Source of the DNA: JBNRMW01 sp050309795
Lineage (GTDB): Bacteria; Bacillota_I; Bacilli_A; Erysipelotrichales; Erysipelotrichaceae
Direction: 5' to 3'
Assembly: GCA_050309795.1 (NCBI GenBank)
Contig: JBNRMW010000012.1
Span: forward strand, 86,996 to 150,995
Length of the DNA stretch: 64,000 nt
In this document: positions 15,649 to 24,689 of the stretch, one piece after another
How positions within the stretch are numbered: position 1 is the stretch's first letter
How the letters are laid out: every line of letters starts with the position of its first letter
Program-made: the position numbers and the translations under genes
Notes under the pieces: generated by a model
Told to the model about the DNA's origin: nothing
The model's input: only the letters and a program-made list of their open reading frames with translations
Databases searched by the model: none

Positions 15649-18600
15649 TTAAAAAAACTCAATATAATCGTCAAGATTTAAGGCGTATATATAGGCTTGA
15701 ATTGTTTTATGTGGAAATTGAATCTTTAAAAAGTCCACATAGTTTTGAAGTTGATGACGGTATCGATCCACTAATTGCTGTGGCTGTATAAGGCGATCAG
15801 ATTTGAAATCAACAAGCACAATTTTTTCGTCAAATTCAATGACCATATCCATAATTCCAACTCGGGTTTCTTCACCAAGATGATGGGTGAAGCCAACTTC
15901 GTGAGCGACTTTGGCTTTCATCAACTCAATTGTTTTTGGGTGGTGACTGTAGTGGAGCAATTGTTGTTGCTGCTTTTCTGTTAACGCGTAAGGCTGTAAA
16001 TCTCCTAGCGTCCAGGGACGAGCAGGAAGTTCACTGATGATTTGGTGAAGAAGGGTTCCAATTTCACTAGCCTTGAGTCCAGGTTGTAACTCTAGTTGGA
16101 TATCCAATGTCCGATACGTTTCTTCAGCCACTTCATATTCTAGTGGTTGGTAAGGTTTGATTGTGAAAGGGAAAAGGGTGGATTGCTTGGTTTTTTGTTG
16201 GGTTTGAATAGCGTCTATAGCGACGACTTGATGATTCACATAAGGTAAAGGAAACGCTTTTAGAATATGGCGAATAATTGGAGCATGGCCCATACCTTTA
16301 ATTAAACTGCGCCAGTTTAAGACCGATTCAACAGCCTTATCTTCGCTCGGTTCTTGATAGCCATCGACTAAGATTAATTCATCTTGAGCACGGGTGAGCG
16401 CAACATAGAGCAAGCGTAGACTTTCTTGGGCTTCTTTGTTTTTTACAAACAGTTCACAAGCGAGTCGTAAATTCGTTTTTGTTCGTCGTTGACTATCAAA
16501 GTCCATGGTGTTGAAACAAATTCCAAGATCGCTATCCATTAAACAAAAAGGATTGCTGTTTTGTTGGCAGGTTTTCTGGGGAGTGATGTAGTAAGTAATG
16601 GGAAATTGTAGACCTTTAGAAGCATGAACCGTCATCACTTTGACACGATTACTGCTTTCATCATCGATGGCCGCATTAGAACTGTCGATATGATCGTATA
16701 GCCCAATAAACTCAATGAACTCCAAACTAGACCCTTCAAAATCATGTGCTTTATGAAGGAGTAGATTAATGTTTTGTCGTTGATGGGAATCTAAATGGTC
16801 ATAATAATAACCCTTAAATTGAGTCAACAAAATCAATTGATCGACCAGAGATTGTTCCAACATCGAAGCAAACAATTGATCGAGCTCTATATAAAGTTCT
16901 GGGAAGGAAGTCTTTAAATTATCATACAAAGAAGCCTTCGGATTTTTAAGTTTCAACCTAGCGACATCGTTTTCATCCAGTTTACAAAAACCGGATAACA
17001 AAAAGGCTAAGAAATAAAAATCTTGTTGCGGGTCATGAAAGACTTGTAAACCATTAATGACATCAAAAACAGCCCACGAATTAGTGAACCCTTCGCGGTC
17101 GTCAAAGAAATAGGGGATATCAAACAATTCAAAGGCATCTTTTAAGGCGCGTTTCACAGTGTGTGAACGGGATAAAACACAAATATCTTTGGGTTGATGG
17201 CCGTCCTTTATTTTTTGTTTAATATCTTGAGCGATTTTATGTAAGAGGGCTTTATTTTTATTGATGTAGATCTCTTGATCATCCACCAGCATGGTTGGAT
17301 CGTAATCCATCTGCATCAAGGTAATTGGTCGATTGTTTTCAGTTTGTTGAGCCATGCCGATTTTGACAGCATCCTTACTGGTATATTGGCTGTCTAAATC
17401 TTTTAGATTCATTACATGAGAGAAGATATGGTTGTTAAAATCAACAATAAACTGTTTGCTTCGGTAATTATAAGATAAGTAGAGGGTTTCATGACGGTCA
17501 TCCTGTGTTTTCATCCGCTCCATCATTAATTCCGGTTTTGCGTTTCGAAAACCATAAATCGACTGTTTGATGTCACCAACGCGAAATACATTGTCTTCAC
17601 GAGCAATGAGTTGAATAATCTTATCCTGGAAATAGTTGGTGTCTTGGAACTCATCCACCAAGATGTCGGTATAACGCTCTTTTAAAATCGTGCTCGCAAT
17701 CTTTTCGGGGTGGGATAAAATCAGATACGCCGCTTGTTCCAAATCGTTGAAGTCTAAGACATTTGCTTGTTCTTTAAGGTATTCATAATAATGTCCATAA
17801 TCGATGGCCATGGAACACAAGAGTTCGGTATACGCTTGATTTTGTTGATAGGCTTGTTTTGTTTCGTGTCCATATAGATAATCCCAATCAAAATCAGCAA
17901 AGGCATTATTTAAGGCTTTGATTTGCTCATTAAGGGCTTCCTGCTCAAATGTATGCGTAAAGTAGCCTGCGTACTTCTTTGTTAGATTGGGAAGTTTTGG
18001 AAAGGACTCCCGCTCAATGAGCTGGCGAATCTGGCTCCAAGATTGTGTTTGAAGAAACTGTTGGAGCTGTTGTAAGAAATTGTGATTATCCGAAAAATCA
18101 TAGGGAATTTGATAGTCGTTAAAAGCGTTAATGATGGCTGAAAGTTGTGTTTTTAAGTCGGTTAATCCTTCTTGAACAAAATGAACATTTAATTTTTGAA
18201 GAACCTCAGGGGCGTGTTTAAAGGAAGAGATGTCGTATCGCTTCTTTTGGGCTTCTAACCATTCGTAAGGTTTCAACTGGGCAAGAGCAAGGGTATAGAG
18301 CTTGATGACATCTTTAATCAAATTATCGTCTTCATATGCACGAGTGGAATAGGCTAAAGACAATTCGGTAAACACCGGATTTTGATTTCCATAATATTGG
18401 TTCAACAAGAGTTCCGTGGCCTGTTTTTGAAGTTTGGTCTGTTCAAGAGAATCTAGAAGATGGTTAATTCGATCTTGTTTAAAGCCAATTAAATAACCAA
18501 ACTCGGTGATTATCGCCCGACAAAAGGAATGAATCGTCGAAATTTGAGCCGTTGCTAGCAGCGACAACTGTTGCCCAATAAAAGGATCTTCGGTTTTTGT

Positions 18601-18825
18601 ATAGTGTTTGTGAAGGGCTTGAGCTAAACGTTTTTTCATTTCTGAAGCGGCTTTTTCGGTAAAGGTCATGGCACATATTTCGTCCAGACGAACACGGTCG
18701 TCGACAATTCGCTTCATTAAACGGGCAATTAAGACCGTGGTTTTACCAGAACCAGCAGACGCCGAAACCATGATGTTTTTGCCAAGTGCTTGGATGGCTA
18801 ATTGTTGTTCTTGATTAAATTTCAT
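15649..18825 (-). CDS. addA: ATP-dependent helicase/nuclease subunit A (AddA)
   Basis: AddA is the UvrD-like 3'-5' helicase and nuclease subunit of AddAB, the double-strand-break end resection enzyme of Gram-positives. The 1058-residue protein has Walker A SASAGSGKTTVL near residues 21-32, the Walker B motif VDEFQDTN, the helicase segments GDIKQSIYGFRNA and VMTVHASKGLQFP, and a C-terminal PD-(D/E)xK nuclease (GIMDMVIEFDEK, then LVDFKSD). Several ATG codons crowd the start. 18825 is chosen because AAGGAGG is then 8 nt upstream; the first ATG after the site is only 1 nt from it. It overlaps the addB 3' end by 11 nt, so the two are coupled. Confidence 0.94.
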   Translation of the reverse strand: MKFNQEQQLAIQALGKNIMVSASAGSGKTTVLIARLMKRIVDDRVRLDEICAMTFTEKAASEMKKRLAQALHKHYTKTEDPFIGQQLSLLATAQISTIHSFCRAIITEFGYLIGFKQDRINHLLDSLEQTKLQKQATELLLNQYYGNQNPVFTELSLAYSTRAYEDDNLIKDVIKLYTLALAQLKPYEWLEAQKKRYDISSFKHAPEVLQKLNVHFVQEGLTDLKTQLSAIINAFNDYQIPYDFSDNHNFLQQLQQFLQTQSWSQIRQLIERESFPKLPNLTKKYAGYFTHTFEQEALNEQIKALNNAFADFDWDYLYGHETKQAYQQNQAYTELLCSMAIDYGHYYEYLKEQANVLDFNDLEQAAYLILSHPEKIASTILKERYTDILVDEFQDTNYFQDKIIQLIAREDNVFRVGDIKQSIYGFRNAKPELMMERMKTQDDRHETLYLSYNYRSKQFIVDFNNHIFSHVMNLKDLDSQYTSKDAVKIGMAQQTENNRPITLMQMDYDPTMLVDDQEIYINKNKALLHKIAQDIKQKIKDGHQPKDICVLSRSHTVKRALKDAFELFDIPYFFDDREGFTNSWAVFDVINGLQVFHDPQQDFYFLAFLLSGFCKLDENDVARLKLKNPKASLYDNLKTSFPELYIELDQLFASMLEQSLVDQLILLTQFKGYYYDHLDSHQRQNINLLLHKAHDFEGSSLEFIEFIGLYDHIDSSNAAIDDESSNRVKVMTVHASKGLQFPITYYITPQKTCQQNSNPFCLMDSDLGICFNTMDFDSQRRTKTNLRLACELFVKNKEAQESLRLLYVALTRAQDELILVDGYQEPSEDKAVESVLNWRSLIKGMGHAPIIRHILKAFPLPYVNHQVVAIDAIQTQQKTKQSTLFPFTIKPYQPLEYEVAEETYRTLDIQLELQPGLKASEIGTLLHQIISELPARPWTLGDLQPYALTEKQQQQLLHYSHHPKTIELMKAKVAHEVGFTHHLGEETRVGIMDMVIEFDEKIVLVDFKSDRLIQPQQLVDRYRHQLQNYVDFLKIQFPHKTIQAYIYALNLDDYIEFF

Positions 18826-21349
18826 GGGTTTCATCCTCCTTCTTTGCTCGAAAGGCGTGAGGGCCAAATTTAATTTGATCTCTTTTTACTTTCGTTAAAT
18901 AGAGCTTACGACTTTCCTTATAGCGCTGAAGATTTTTAAGCGGGAAATAGGAATCATTTTGGCGATTTACATCGATTTCGCCACCTTGTAATTCAATTAA
19001 CATTTCTGAAAAACGGTCTTTATAAATGGCCAAAATCGCGTGGAGGTCTTTCACTTGAGCTGGTCGAGCAAAGGCCATGAGTGGATTGTTTTGGAAGGTG
19101 TATCCAGCTAACTTATAAGTCGGTCGTTGTAATGGGTAATTGATTTCAAATTGGTAGGGTCTTTTGGTATGTCGAAGCAGCGTACTACTTTCGAAACTGT
19201 TCTTCAGGGAAATGTAATATACCCCTAATAAAGGTTGATCGAATTCTTTAGCAGCAATAGCCCCGTAAAGGATCAATTGTAATTGCTGACCATTATATAT
19301 GGAACTAGCACTCAACGATTGGTCAGAAGATTTATAGTCAAGAATAATGATGCCTGCTTTTGACTGATCGATGCGGTCAATAAAGCCATTTAAGTGAATG
19401 ATGTTGTCGGAATCAATCCCCGTTTCATTTTTAAAGGAATGCTCGCTTACGAGCGGTTTGAAAACTTTATTTAAGGGTTCAATCCGAGCTAAACGGTTCA
19501 GTGTCTCCAATAAATTGAGTTCCACCAATTGGAAAACATGGGAGAAATAGCGGATCCGATAAGGGTAGAGTTGATAAAACACCTGTCGGTATTTTTCCAA
19601 ATAGCGCTGAAGAGTCGCTCCACTCACGTTTAAATACGTTTCAGGTAGGTCTTCAATCAATTGTTCAAAGACATCGTGAGCAATCGTTCCCATCAAAGCA
19701 ACATCGGTATCCAGTTGGCGTGGTGGTCGAATATAGAGGAGATATTCAACGAAATATTGATAGGAACAGTTAAAGTACGTTTCAAAAGACGATACCGAAC
19801 CTGGTAATTTTCCATCTTTAAACACCAAGGATTCCACGACTTCTGGGGATAGCGGTTGGATGGCTAGGGATTGTCCACTCGTTTCTAGGTAGGGCCAATC
19901 GCACCATGAGAGTTGTTCTTTTTGGAGTTGTTGGTCCAATTCAAAGGATTGTTCAATGCTTTTACCATCGTTATCGATCCGGTGTGTCGAATAAATTAAG
20001 CGTTCACTCATCGTAAAAATCGTTTCGAATTGTTCATTCAATAAGTGTTGACGTTGTTGTAAGCTCGGGAACTCGTTAATTTTAGCGGCATAAAGTTCAT
20101 CGAAAAAGCCTTTAAAAAGCGAAGTGATTGGATAATTATTTTTGGTTAACCCCATTAAAATAATGGTCTCAAAATTCACCGGTGGGAGGTCGTGTAAAGA
20201 AGCAATGAAGATCTCTTGACCTTCGATGTGATGGGTGGTCGTTTGTTGTAAAAGTCCATTTAAAACCTCTAGATTAAGAGTCTGTGGTTCTTGGATGAAA
20301 AGACCTTCTAATTGATTTTTTAAAGAAAGAATCGATGTTTGAGTTTGGGTAGTCTTTTTTAAAACTTCAAAACAACTGGTCAACAAATGTTGATGGTCGA
20401 GTGTCCTTAATAATGGGTATATCGTGTCTAGGGCTGTTTGAGCGGATCTTTCCAAACGCACCAAGGTTGAATATTGTCGTCCATCGAGTGTTTTCAAACT
20501 GGACAGATTTTGGATGGTATTTAATGTCGGTAACTGCTCCCAATCGGGTTGATATTGTTGTAGGTACAAGAGTAAATCTTGTTGAGAACGACCTTGTCCA
20601 AAGGGAAATAAAGCGAGTAATTGAATTAAGTTTTCCAGACGAGGGTCGAGGGTTAATTGAACTAATTTGATAAAAATTTGAGTGGTCTGATTCGCTTTCT
20701 GATAGCTTAAATCGAAATCCAAATTATACTGACTGAAGTAGCGGACAAAGTCAAAAGCCACCTCATTTAAGGACCCATGTAAAATCAACACGTTTTTTAA
20801 TTGGTGTTGCTGTAAATATTGGGCGACGCTTTCAATTTCTTGACTGGAATTTAAAGCTTGATAGGCGGCTTTAAAACGAGGCTGAATGATTTTTGGTCTC
20901 CGTAGTTGATGTTCATTTAAAAGCTTGGTTTGATATGGCGTATATAAATGGGGGGTGTATCTTAACTGGTCAAAGGGTTGTGCTTTTGGTTGACGATAAG
21001 GCCGATAAAGAGGTAGGGTATCCATCCACAAGAGAAGCTCTTTTTTCTCTTTTTCGATGTCTAAGGCGTCTGGTAAGTTCGACAAATCGATTTGGTATTG
21101 ATCCATTATATCCAACATTTGTAACAGTTGTTGGCTGGTGTCTACATGGGTCTTCACCGGATCTAATAATTGTAAATAGGGATACGATTGAAGCGCTTCA
21201 TAAAAAGTCGCTAATCGTTTTTTTAAGCGATTTTGGTCTATTGAAACAAGCGCTTGATCGAAAGTTAGAAAAAGATGTTGGTATTGATTGGGTAATTGTC
21301 GGATATAGTACTTCCGATAACGTGAGTTGATAATGGTGATGGTCTTCAT
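18815..21349 (-). CDS. addB: AddB/RexB-like helicase-nuclease subunit lacking Fe-S cysteines
   Basis: This is the partner of AddA. The 844-residue protein ends in a RecB-like nuclease domain (HLNGFIDRIDQ, then IIILDYKSSD, then QLQLILYG). The position of the first Fe-S ligand is kept (FETYFNCSYQYFVEYLL), but the three C-terminal cysteines found in Bacillus AddB are absent. No Walker A is visible at the N-terminus, and the protein is about 300 residues shorter than Bacillus AddB. It is therefore closer to streptococcal RexB in lacking a cluster. The frame continues upstream to 21541, but 21349 is preferred because GGAGG lies 5 nt before it and an extended -10 lies at 21369-21377. Confidence 0.85.
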   Translation of the reverse strand: MKTITIINSRYRKYYIRQLPNQYQHLFLTFDQALVSIDQNRLKKRLATFYEALQSYPYLQLLDPVKTHVDTSQQLLQMLDIMDQYQIDLSNLPDALDIEKEKKELLLWMDTLPLYRPYRQPKAQPFDQLRYTPHLYTPYQTKLLNEHQLRRPKIIQPRFKAAYQALNSSQEIESVAQYLQQHQLKNVLILHGSLNEVAFDFVRYFSQYNLDFDLSYQKANQTTQIFIKLVQLTLDPRLENLIQLLALFPFGQGRSQQDLLLYLQQYQPDWEQLPTLNTIQNLSSLKTLDGRQYSTLVRLERSAQTALDTIYPLLRTLDHQHLLTSCFEVLKKTTQTQTSILSLKNQLEGLFIQEPQTLNLEVLNGLLQQTTTHHIEGQEIFIASLHDLPPVNFETIILMGLTKNNYPITSLFKGFFDELYAAKINEFPSLQQRQHLLNEQFETIFTMSERLIYSTHRIDNDGKSIEQSFELDQQLQKEQLSWCDWPYLETSGQSLAIQPLSPEVVESLVFKDGKLPGSVSSFETYFNCSYQYFVEYLLYIRPPRQLDTDVALMGTIAHDVFEQLIEDLPETYLNVSGATLQRYLEKYRQVFYQLYPYRIRYFSHVFQLVELNLLETLNRLARIEPLNKVFKPLVSEHSFKNETGIDSDNIIHLNGFIDRIDQSKAGIIILDYKSSDQSLSASSIYNGQQLQLILYGAIAAKEFDQPLLGVYYISLKNSFESSTLLRHTKRPYQFEINYPLQRPTYKLAGYTFQNNPLMAFARPAQVKDLHAILAIYKDRFSEMLIELQGGEIDVNRQNDSYFPLKNLQRYKESRKLYLTKVKRDQIKFGPHAFRAKKEDETHEI

Positions 21350-21368
21350 TTTCGCCTCCATTAAGGCT

Positions 21369-21377
21369 ATTGTAGCA
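21369..21377 (-). promoter_or_regulatory. Extended -10 promoter of addBA
   Basis: On the minus strand TGCTACAAT (TACAAT at 21369-21374) is an extended -10, 19 bp upstream of the addB ATG. No good -35 is visible, which is common for extended -10 sites. Confidence 0.55.
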
Positions 21378-21456
21378 TGAGCAAGGGACAATTTTATGGA
21401 TATTGGAGGTTTAGGGGGTAAAAGAATATATATGGCTTTAATTTTAAGTGCTTTTG

Positions 21457-21465
21457 TGAGATAAT
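21457..21465 (+). promoter_or_regulatory. Extended -10 promoter of the gene at 21486
   Basis: TGAGATAAT (GATAAT at 21460-21465) is an extended -10, 20 bp upstream of the ATG at 21486. It is divergent from the addBA promoter about 80 bp away. Confidence 0.5.
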
Positions 21466-21485
21466 CAATAAACGAGGAGGGAATT

Positions 21486-22295
21486 ATGTCAATTGTTTCA
21501 GTAATTAGTGAAATCGAAGATTCTAGAAAGGGTTCTAACATTGCGAAGTTTAATGGATATCTCGAGGATTATCTCAGCATTCTAGAGAACGAGGAACTCA
21601 AATCGTCCCTTCAGCCGATTGTGGAAGCATTTCCAGAGATTAAAGTATTGGTTGAGTATCGCTTTAGCGTTAATCGACGGACTATTAGTAATCAAATTAT
21701 TCGTTATAAAGATGTGTTCAAATTACCTAATAATTATTTTGATGTTGCATTAATTTTGTATGGCGAAATCTATTCAAGGGATGTGGCGATTATGGTGGCT
21801 GATGGAAGTCGACCAATCGACTACTTCTTAGCGAAGGGTATGTACTATACCTTGACGGAGCAATATGGAACGTTTGAGAAAGTTCGTAATGATTTGCTTT
21901 GTTTAACGATGGGTCATGTCTCAGAGATTTTAGAAATCTTGCATTCTTTTGAAAACCGTCGCGTTCGTTTTGGATCGGTCCAAAGACGTTTTGATCGGAT
22001 GTATTTCAATGGCTTCTATGAACTTAAAAATCAACTCTTAGAGATTGCTCAAGGTTTAAAAGATAATATTGAACAGGATGTTCAAACCGTACCAGAGCGT
22101 TCGATTGTCATTAACCGAAATATTGCAACGTGGTTTTTATTTAAGAAATTGGTGTATGTTCAATTCATGTCGAATCGCGATTTGTTAAGAACCGAGAGCG
22201 ACGGAAATATCAAAGAGCATCGTACCAAAGCGAAGCAATTTGCGGATGAAATTCCATTTGTACCATTAAGTGCAATGTGGAGAATCGAGAGATAA
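21486..22295 (+). CDS. Hypothetical protein, 269 residues
   Basis: I do not recognise the family. The protein is soluble-looking: mixed helix-rich sequence, no signal peptide, no clear membrane helix. It contains only one Cys (LLCLTMG). Two arginine-rich stretches stand out: FSVNRRTISNQIIRYKD near 60-76, and FENRRVRFGSVQRRFDRMYF near 156-175. These could bind nucleic acid, but that is a guess from charge only. It has a strong ribosome binding site (GAGGAGG, 5 nt upstream) and its own terminator, so it is probably monocistronic. It stands divergently from addBA. Confidence 0.7.
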   Translation: MSIVSVISEIEDSRKGSNIAKFNGYLEDYLSILENEELKSSLQPIVEAFPEIKVLVEYRFSVNRRTISNQIIRYKDVFKLPNNYFDVALILYGEIYSRDVAIMVADGSRPIDYFLAKGMYYTLTEQYGTFEKVRNDLLCLTMGHVSEILEILHSFENRRVRFGSVQRRFDRMYFNGFYELKNQLLEIAQGLKDNIEQDVQTVPERSIVINRNIATWFLFKKLVYVQFMSNRDLLRTESDGNIKEHRTKAKQFADEIPFVPLSAMWRIER

Positions 22296-22315
22296 GCCGG
22301 AGGGCTTATTTTTCT
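22292..22315 (+). terminator. Terminator between the 21486 gene and exoA
   Basis: ATAAGCC and GGCTTAT form a 7-bp stem with a 4-nt loop, followed by TTTTCTT. It begins within the stop codon region of the upstream gene and ends just before the exoA start. Confidence 0.7.
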
Positions 22316-22323
22316 TAAATGTT

Positions 22324-23094
22324 ATGAAATTAGTTTCGTGGAATGTGAATGGGTTTCGAGCCGTACTAAAAAAGGGATTTGAAAAAACCTTTAAAGAACT
22401 CGATGCCGACATCTTTTGTCTACAGGAAACCAAGATGCAACCGGATCAACATGATTTTGAACCGGAAGGGTATTACATGTATTTTAATTCGGCGAAGCGT
22501 AAAGGTTATTCGTCAACAGCGTTGTTTTCCAAAGTGAAGCCTTTGTCGGTACACTTTGGCATCAATATTGATCATCATGATCAAGAAGGGCGGGTCATAA
22601 CGGCTGAATTTGAAGCCTTCTATGTGGTGACGGTTTATACACCCAATGCCCAGCGCGATTTAGCCCGATTAGATTATCGAATGACTTGGGAAGACGATTT
22701 CCAAAACTATGTCGATCAATTAGATGTCAAGAAACCGGTTATTGTTTGTGGGGACCTCAATGTTGCCCATCAACCGATTGATTTAAAAAATCCTACGTCC
22801 AATCGTAAAAATGCGGGTTTCACCGAGGAAGAACGATCAAAAATGACCCAGTTTTTGGATCGTGGATATGTGGATAGCTTCCGTTATTTATATCCAGATC
22901 TTCCAAATCGATATACTTGGTGGTCGTATATGTTTGAATCTCGTCAACGTAATGTGGGCTGGCGTATTGACTATTTTTTAGTTTCTGACCGTCTTAAAAC
23001 GGCTATTGAAGAAGCCTTGATTTTAGATCATATTATGGGGTCAGATCACTGTCCAGTCGCCTTGATGTTGAATCTTTCAAATGATGAAGCTTGA
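22324..23094 (+). CDS. exoA: Exodeoxyribonuclease III / AP endonuclease
   Basis: This is a class II AP endonuclease of the exonuclease III family, acting in base excision repair. The 256-residue protein starts MKLVSWNVNGFRA (metal-binding Asn) and has CLQETKM with the catalytic Glu near 37. VYTPNAQ, GDLNVAHQPIDL near 143 and the terminal GSDHCPV with the active-site Asp-His pair follow. The open frame runs up to 22270, but the family start is the ATG at 22324. No ribosome binding site is close; the only GGAGG is about 20 nt upstream in the terminator hairpin. Expression may be low or coupled to the upstream gene. Confidence 0.95.
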   Translation: MKLVSWNVNGFRAVLKKGFEKTFKELDADIFCLQETKMQPDQHDFEPEGYYMYFNSAKRKGYSSTALFSKVKPLSVHFGINIDHHDQEGRVITAEFEAFYVVTVYTPNAQRDLARLDYRMTWEDDFQNYVDQLDVKKPVIVCGDLNVAHQPIDLKNPTSNRKNAGFTEEERSKMTQFLDRGYVDSFRYLYPDLPNRYTWWSYMFESRQRNVGWRIDYFLVSDRLKTAIEEALILDHIMGSDHCPVALMLNLSNDEA

Positions 23095-23111
23095 TTACAA
23101 GCTTTTTTTTA
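23087..23111 (+). terminator. Terminator at the exoA/yigZ convergent junction
   Basis: AAGCTTG (23087-23093), loop ATTA and CAAGCTT (23098-23104), followed by a T-run on plus. It covers both stop codons, which are adjacent. Confidence 0.75.
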
Positions 23112-23706
23112 TCTCTACCCATTTTTCAACGGGTTGTTGATCAACAATGATGAGTCGACCATTACTTAAATCGTACAATGTATCTAGTAGTTTTAGATCA
23201 TAAACTTCGAGCTCAAATCCAGCCTTATCGCTGTAGTAGCGCTCTTTAATTTCGGCCTGATTGTTAAGTTGGGTTTCGATAATAGATAACTGATCGAAAT
23301 CAATTTCAACAATCACCAGATGAACCATGGTTTTTTCAAAAAGAACCGCCTGTTCAATCGCTTTTTGAACACTCGAAGAATAAGCACGAATCAAACCACC
23401 GACCCCAAGCTTGATACCCCCAAAGTAGCGAATAACTACCGCAAGTACATAATTCAAGTCATGAGCTTGTAGCATTTGTAACATGGGTAAGCCAGCCGAC
23501 GAAGCAGGTTCTCCATCATCATTGCTGCGGACGATGTCTTCGATTACGAGAGCAGTACAGTGATGATGAGCTTTGGGGTGTTGTTTTTTAATTTCACTTA
23601 AACGTGTTTTGGCTTGTTCTTCATTGGTTACAGGGATTAGATGGGTGATGAATTTTGATTTTTGAATAATTTGTTCGTCAATGATTTCGGATTTTATAGT
23701 TTTCAT
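23095..23706 (-). CDS. yigZ: YigZ/IMPACT-family protein
   Basis: This is a 203-residue member of the IMPACT (UPF0029) family, which may influence translation or proline metabolism in other bacteria; its biochemical role is unsettled. The signature is clear: HPKAHHHCTALVI near 44-56, then NDDGEPASSAGLPML near 63-77, then VVIRYFGGIKLGVGGLIRAY near 90-109. A C-terminal DUF1949-type domain follows. The ATG at 23706 matches the family start. There is no ribosome binding site, and the extended -10 lies so close that the message is predicted to be leaderless. Confidence 0.92.
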   Translation of the reverse strand: MKTIKSEIIDEQIIQKSKFITHLIPVTNEEQAKTRLSEIKKQHPKAHHHCTALVIEDIVRSNDDGEPASSAGLPMLQMLQAHDLNYVLAVVIRYFGGIKLGVGGLIRAYSSSVQKAIEQAVLFEKTMVHLVIVEIDFDQLSIIETQLNNQAEIKERYYSDKAGFELEVYDLKLLDTLYDLSNGRLIIVDQQPVEKWVEIKKSL

Positions 23707-23712
23707 ACTTGA

Positions 23713-23721
23713 AGTATACCA
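23713..23721 (-). promoter_or_regulatory. Extended -10 promoter of yigZ, predicted leaderless transcript
   Basis: On the minus strand TGGTATACT (TATACT at 23713-23718) is followed by only 6 nt before the ATG at 23706. Transcription should therefore start at or within a base of the start codon. Confidence 0.6.
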
Positions 23722-23768
23722 TATCGGTTAAATGCAAAAAATCCTTCGTGTTTATTGCTGGCTTTTAC

Positions 23769-23797
23769 TTGACGGCGTGTTGGATAACTCTTAAACT
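23769..23797 (+). promoter_or_regulatory. Promoter of the degV-degV-sirtuin-nfo-epimerase run
   Basis: -35 TTGACG (23769-23774), a 17-bp spacer and -10 TAAACT (23792-23797) lie 23 bp upstream of the first ATG, in front of the ribosome binding site AAGGGAG. Confidence 0.7.
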
Positions 23798-23820
23798 AAT
23801 AAGTAAGGGAGACGTACTTT

Positions 23821-24678
23821 ATGAGAAAACTAGCCTTTGTTACAGATACTTCGGTTATCTTAACGGAAGAATACAAGCATCATCCAGACATTTATCAAAT
23901 TCCTTTGAATGTCGTTGTGAATGGACAAACATTTGAAGATAAACGTGAGTTTAAGGACGATATGTGGGTGACAGCTTTAAAAAATGATGATGATATCACC
24001 ACTTCTTTGCCTTCTGTTGATCGCGCCGTTTCTATTTTTGAGACGGTCAAAGCACAGGGCTATGAAACGGTCTTTGTGTCGTGTATTTCGTCTAATTTGT
24101 CGGGCACCTTTAACCTTTTACGCCTAGCGATTTCGACGGTGGAAATGGATAATGTGGTGTTATTAGATACCAAAAATGCGCTGGGAGCTGTGGGCTATTT
24201 GGCTGAAATTATTTTTGAAGGGGCAAAACGTGATTTAAGTGATGAGCAAATCGAAAAACAAATAGACCTCGCTAATCGGAAGTCGATTTTATATGCTTTG
24301 CCCAAGACCTTATATAATATTGCTAAAAGTGGGCGAATTTCACCGGCTATTGCCAAAATTGCTTCTTTAATTCGTGTAAATGCCATTTTAGAATGGGAAG
24401 CGGGCTATAAGAGTTTAGAGCTAGCGACTGTTAGTCGCAGTGTTAAAAAAGCCTTAGAAAAGATTATACAAAAACTACAAGAATCCAGTCTAAATAAAGA
24501 ACGATCGCGAGTGTATGTCTGTACGATTGAAGACAAAACGATTGGCGATACCATGGAAGCGATGATCCGCAATCTGTGGCCGAATATTAAGATTATCCGT
24601 GACCAAATTCCAGGAATTATTTCCGTTCATGGGGGCTTAGGTTGTTTAGTTGTTCAGATGCAAGAAATAATGGAATAA
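23821..24678 (+). CDS. DegV-family fatty-acid-binding protein (first of two)
   Basis: This is a 285-residue DegV/EDD-fold protein. Family members bind a fatty acid between two domains, and some (FakB) present it to the kinase FakA for phosphorylation and membrane lipid use. It shows the N-terminal FVTDTSVILTEE, a DDDITTSLPSV stretch with the conserved T-S-x-P, ISSNLSGTFN near 95 and a GRISPAIAKIASL helix near 171. The tandem paralogue starts 11 nt later. No fakA gene is in the window, so a FakB role is possible but not shown. Confidence 0.9.
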   Translation: MRKLAFVTDTSVILTEEYKHHPDIYQIPLNVVVNGQTFEDKREFKDDMWVTALKNDDDITTSLPSVDRAVSIFETVKAQGYETVFVSCISSNLSGTFNLLRLAISTVEMDNVVLLDTKNALGAVGYLAEIIFEGAKRDLSDEQIEKQIDLANRKSILYALPKTLYNIAKSGRISPAIAKIASLIRVNAILEWEAGYKSLELATVSRSVKKALEKIIQKLQESSLNKERSRVYVCTIEDKTIGDTMEAMIRNLWPNIKIIRDQIPGIISVHGGLGCLVVQMQEIME

Positions 24679-24689
24679 GGGGTATATAA

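Noticed and set aside
20893..21330. Plus-strand 145-codon open frame inside addB
   Set aside because: It is antisense to the well-supported addB frame and shows no protein family features.
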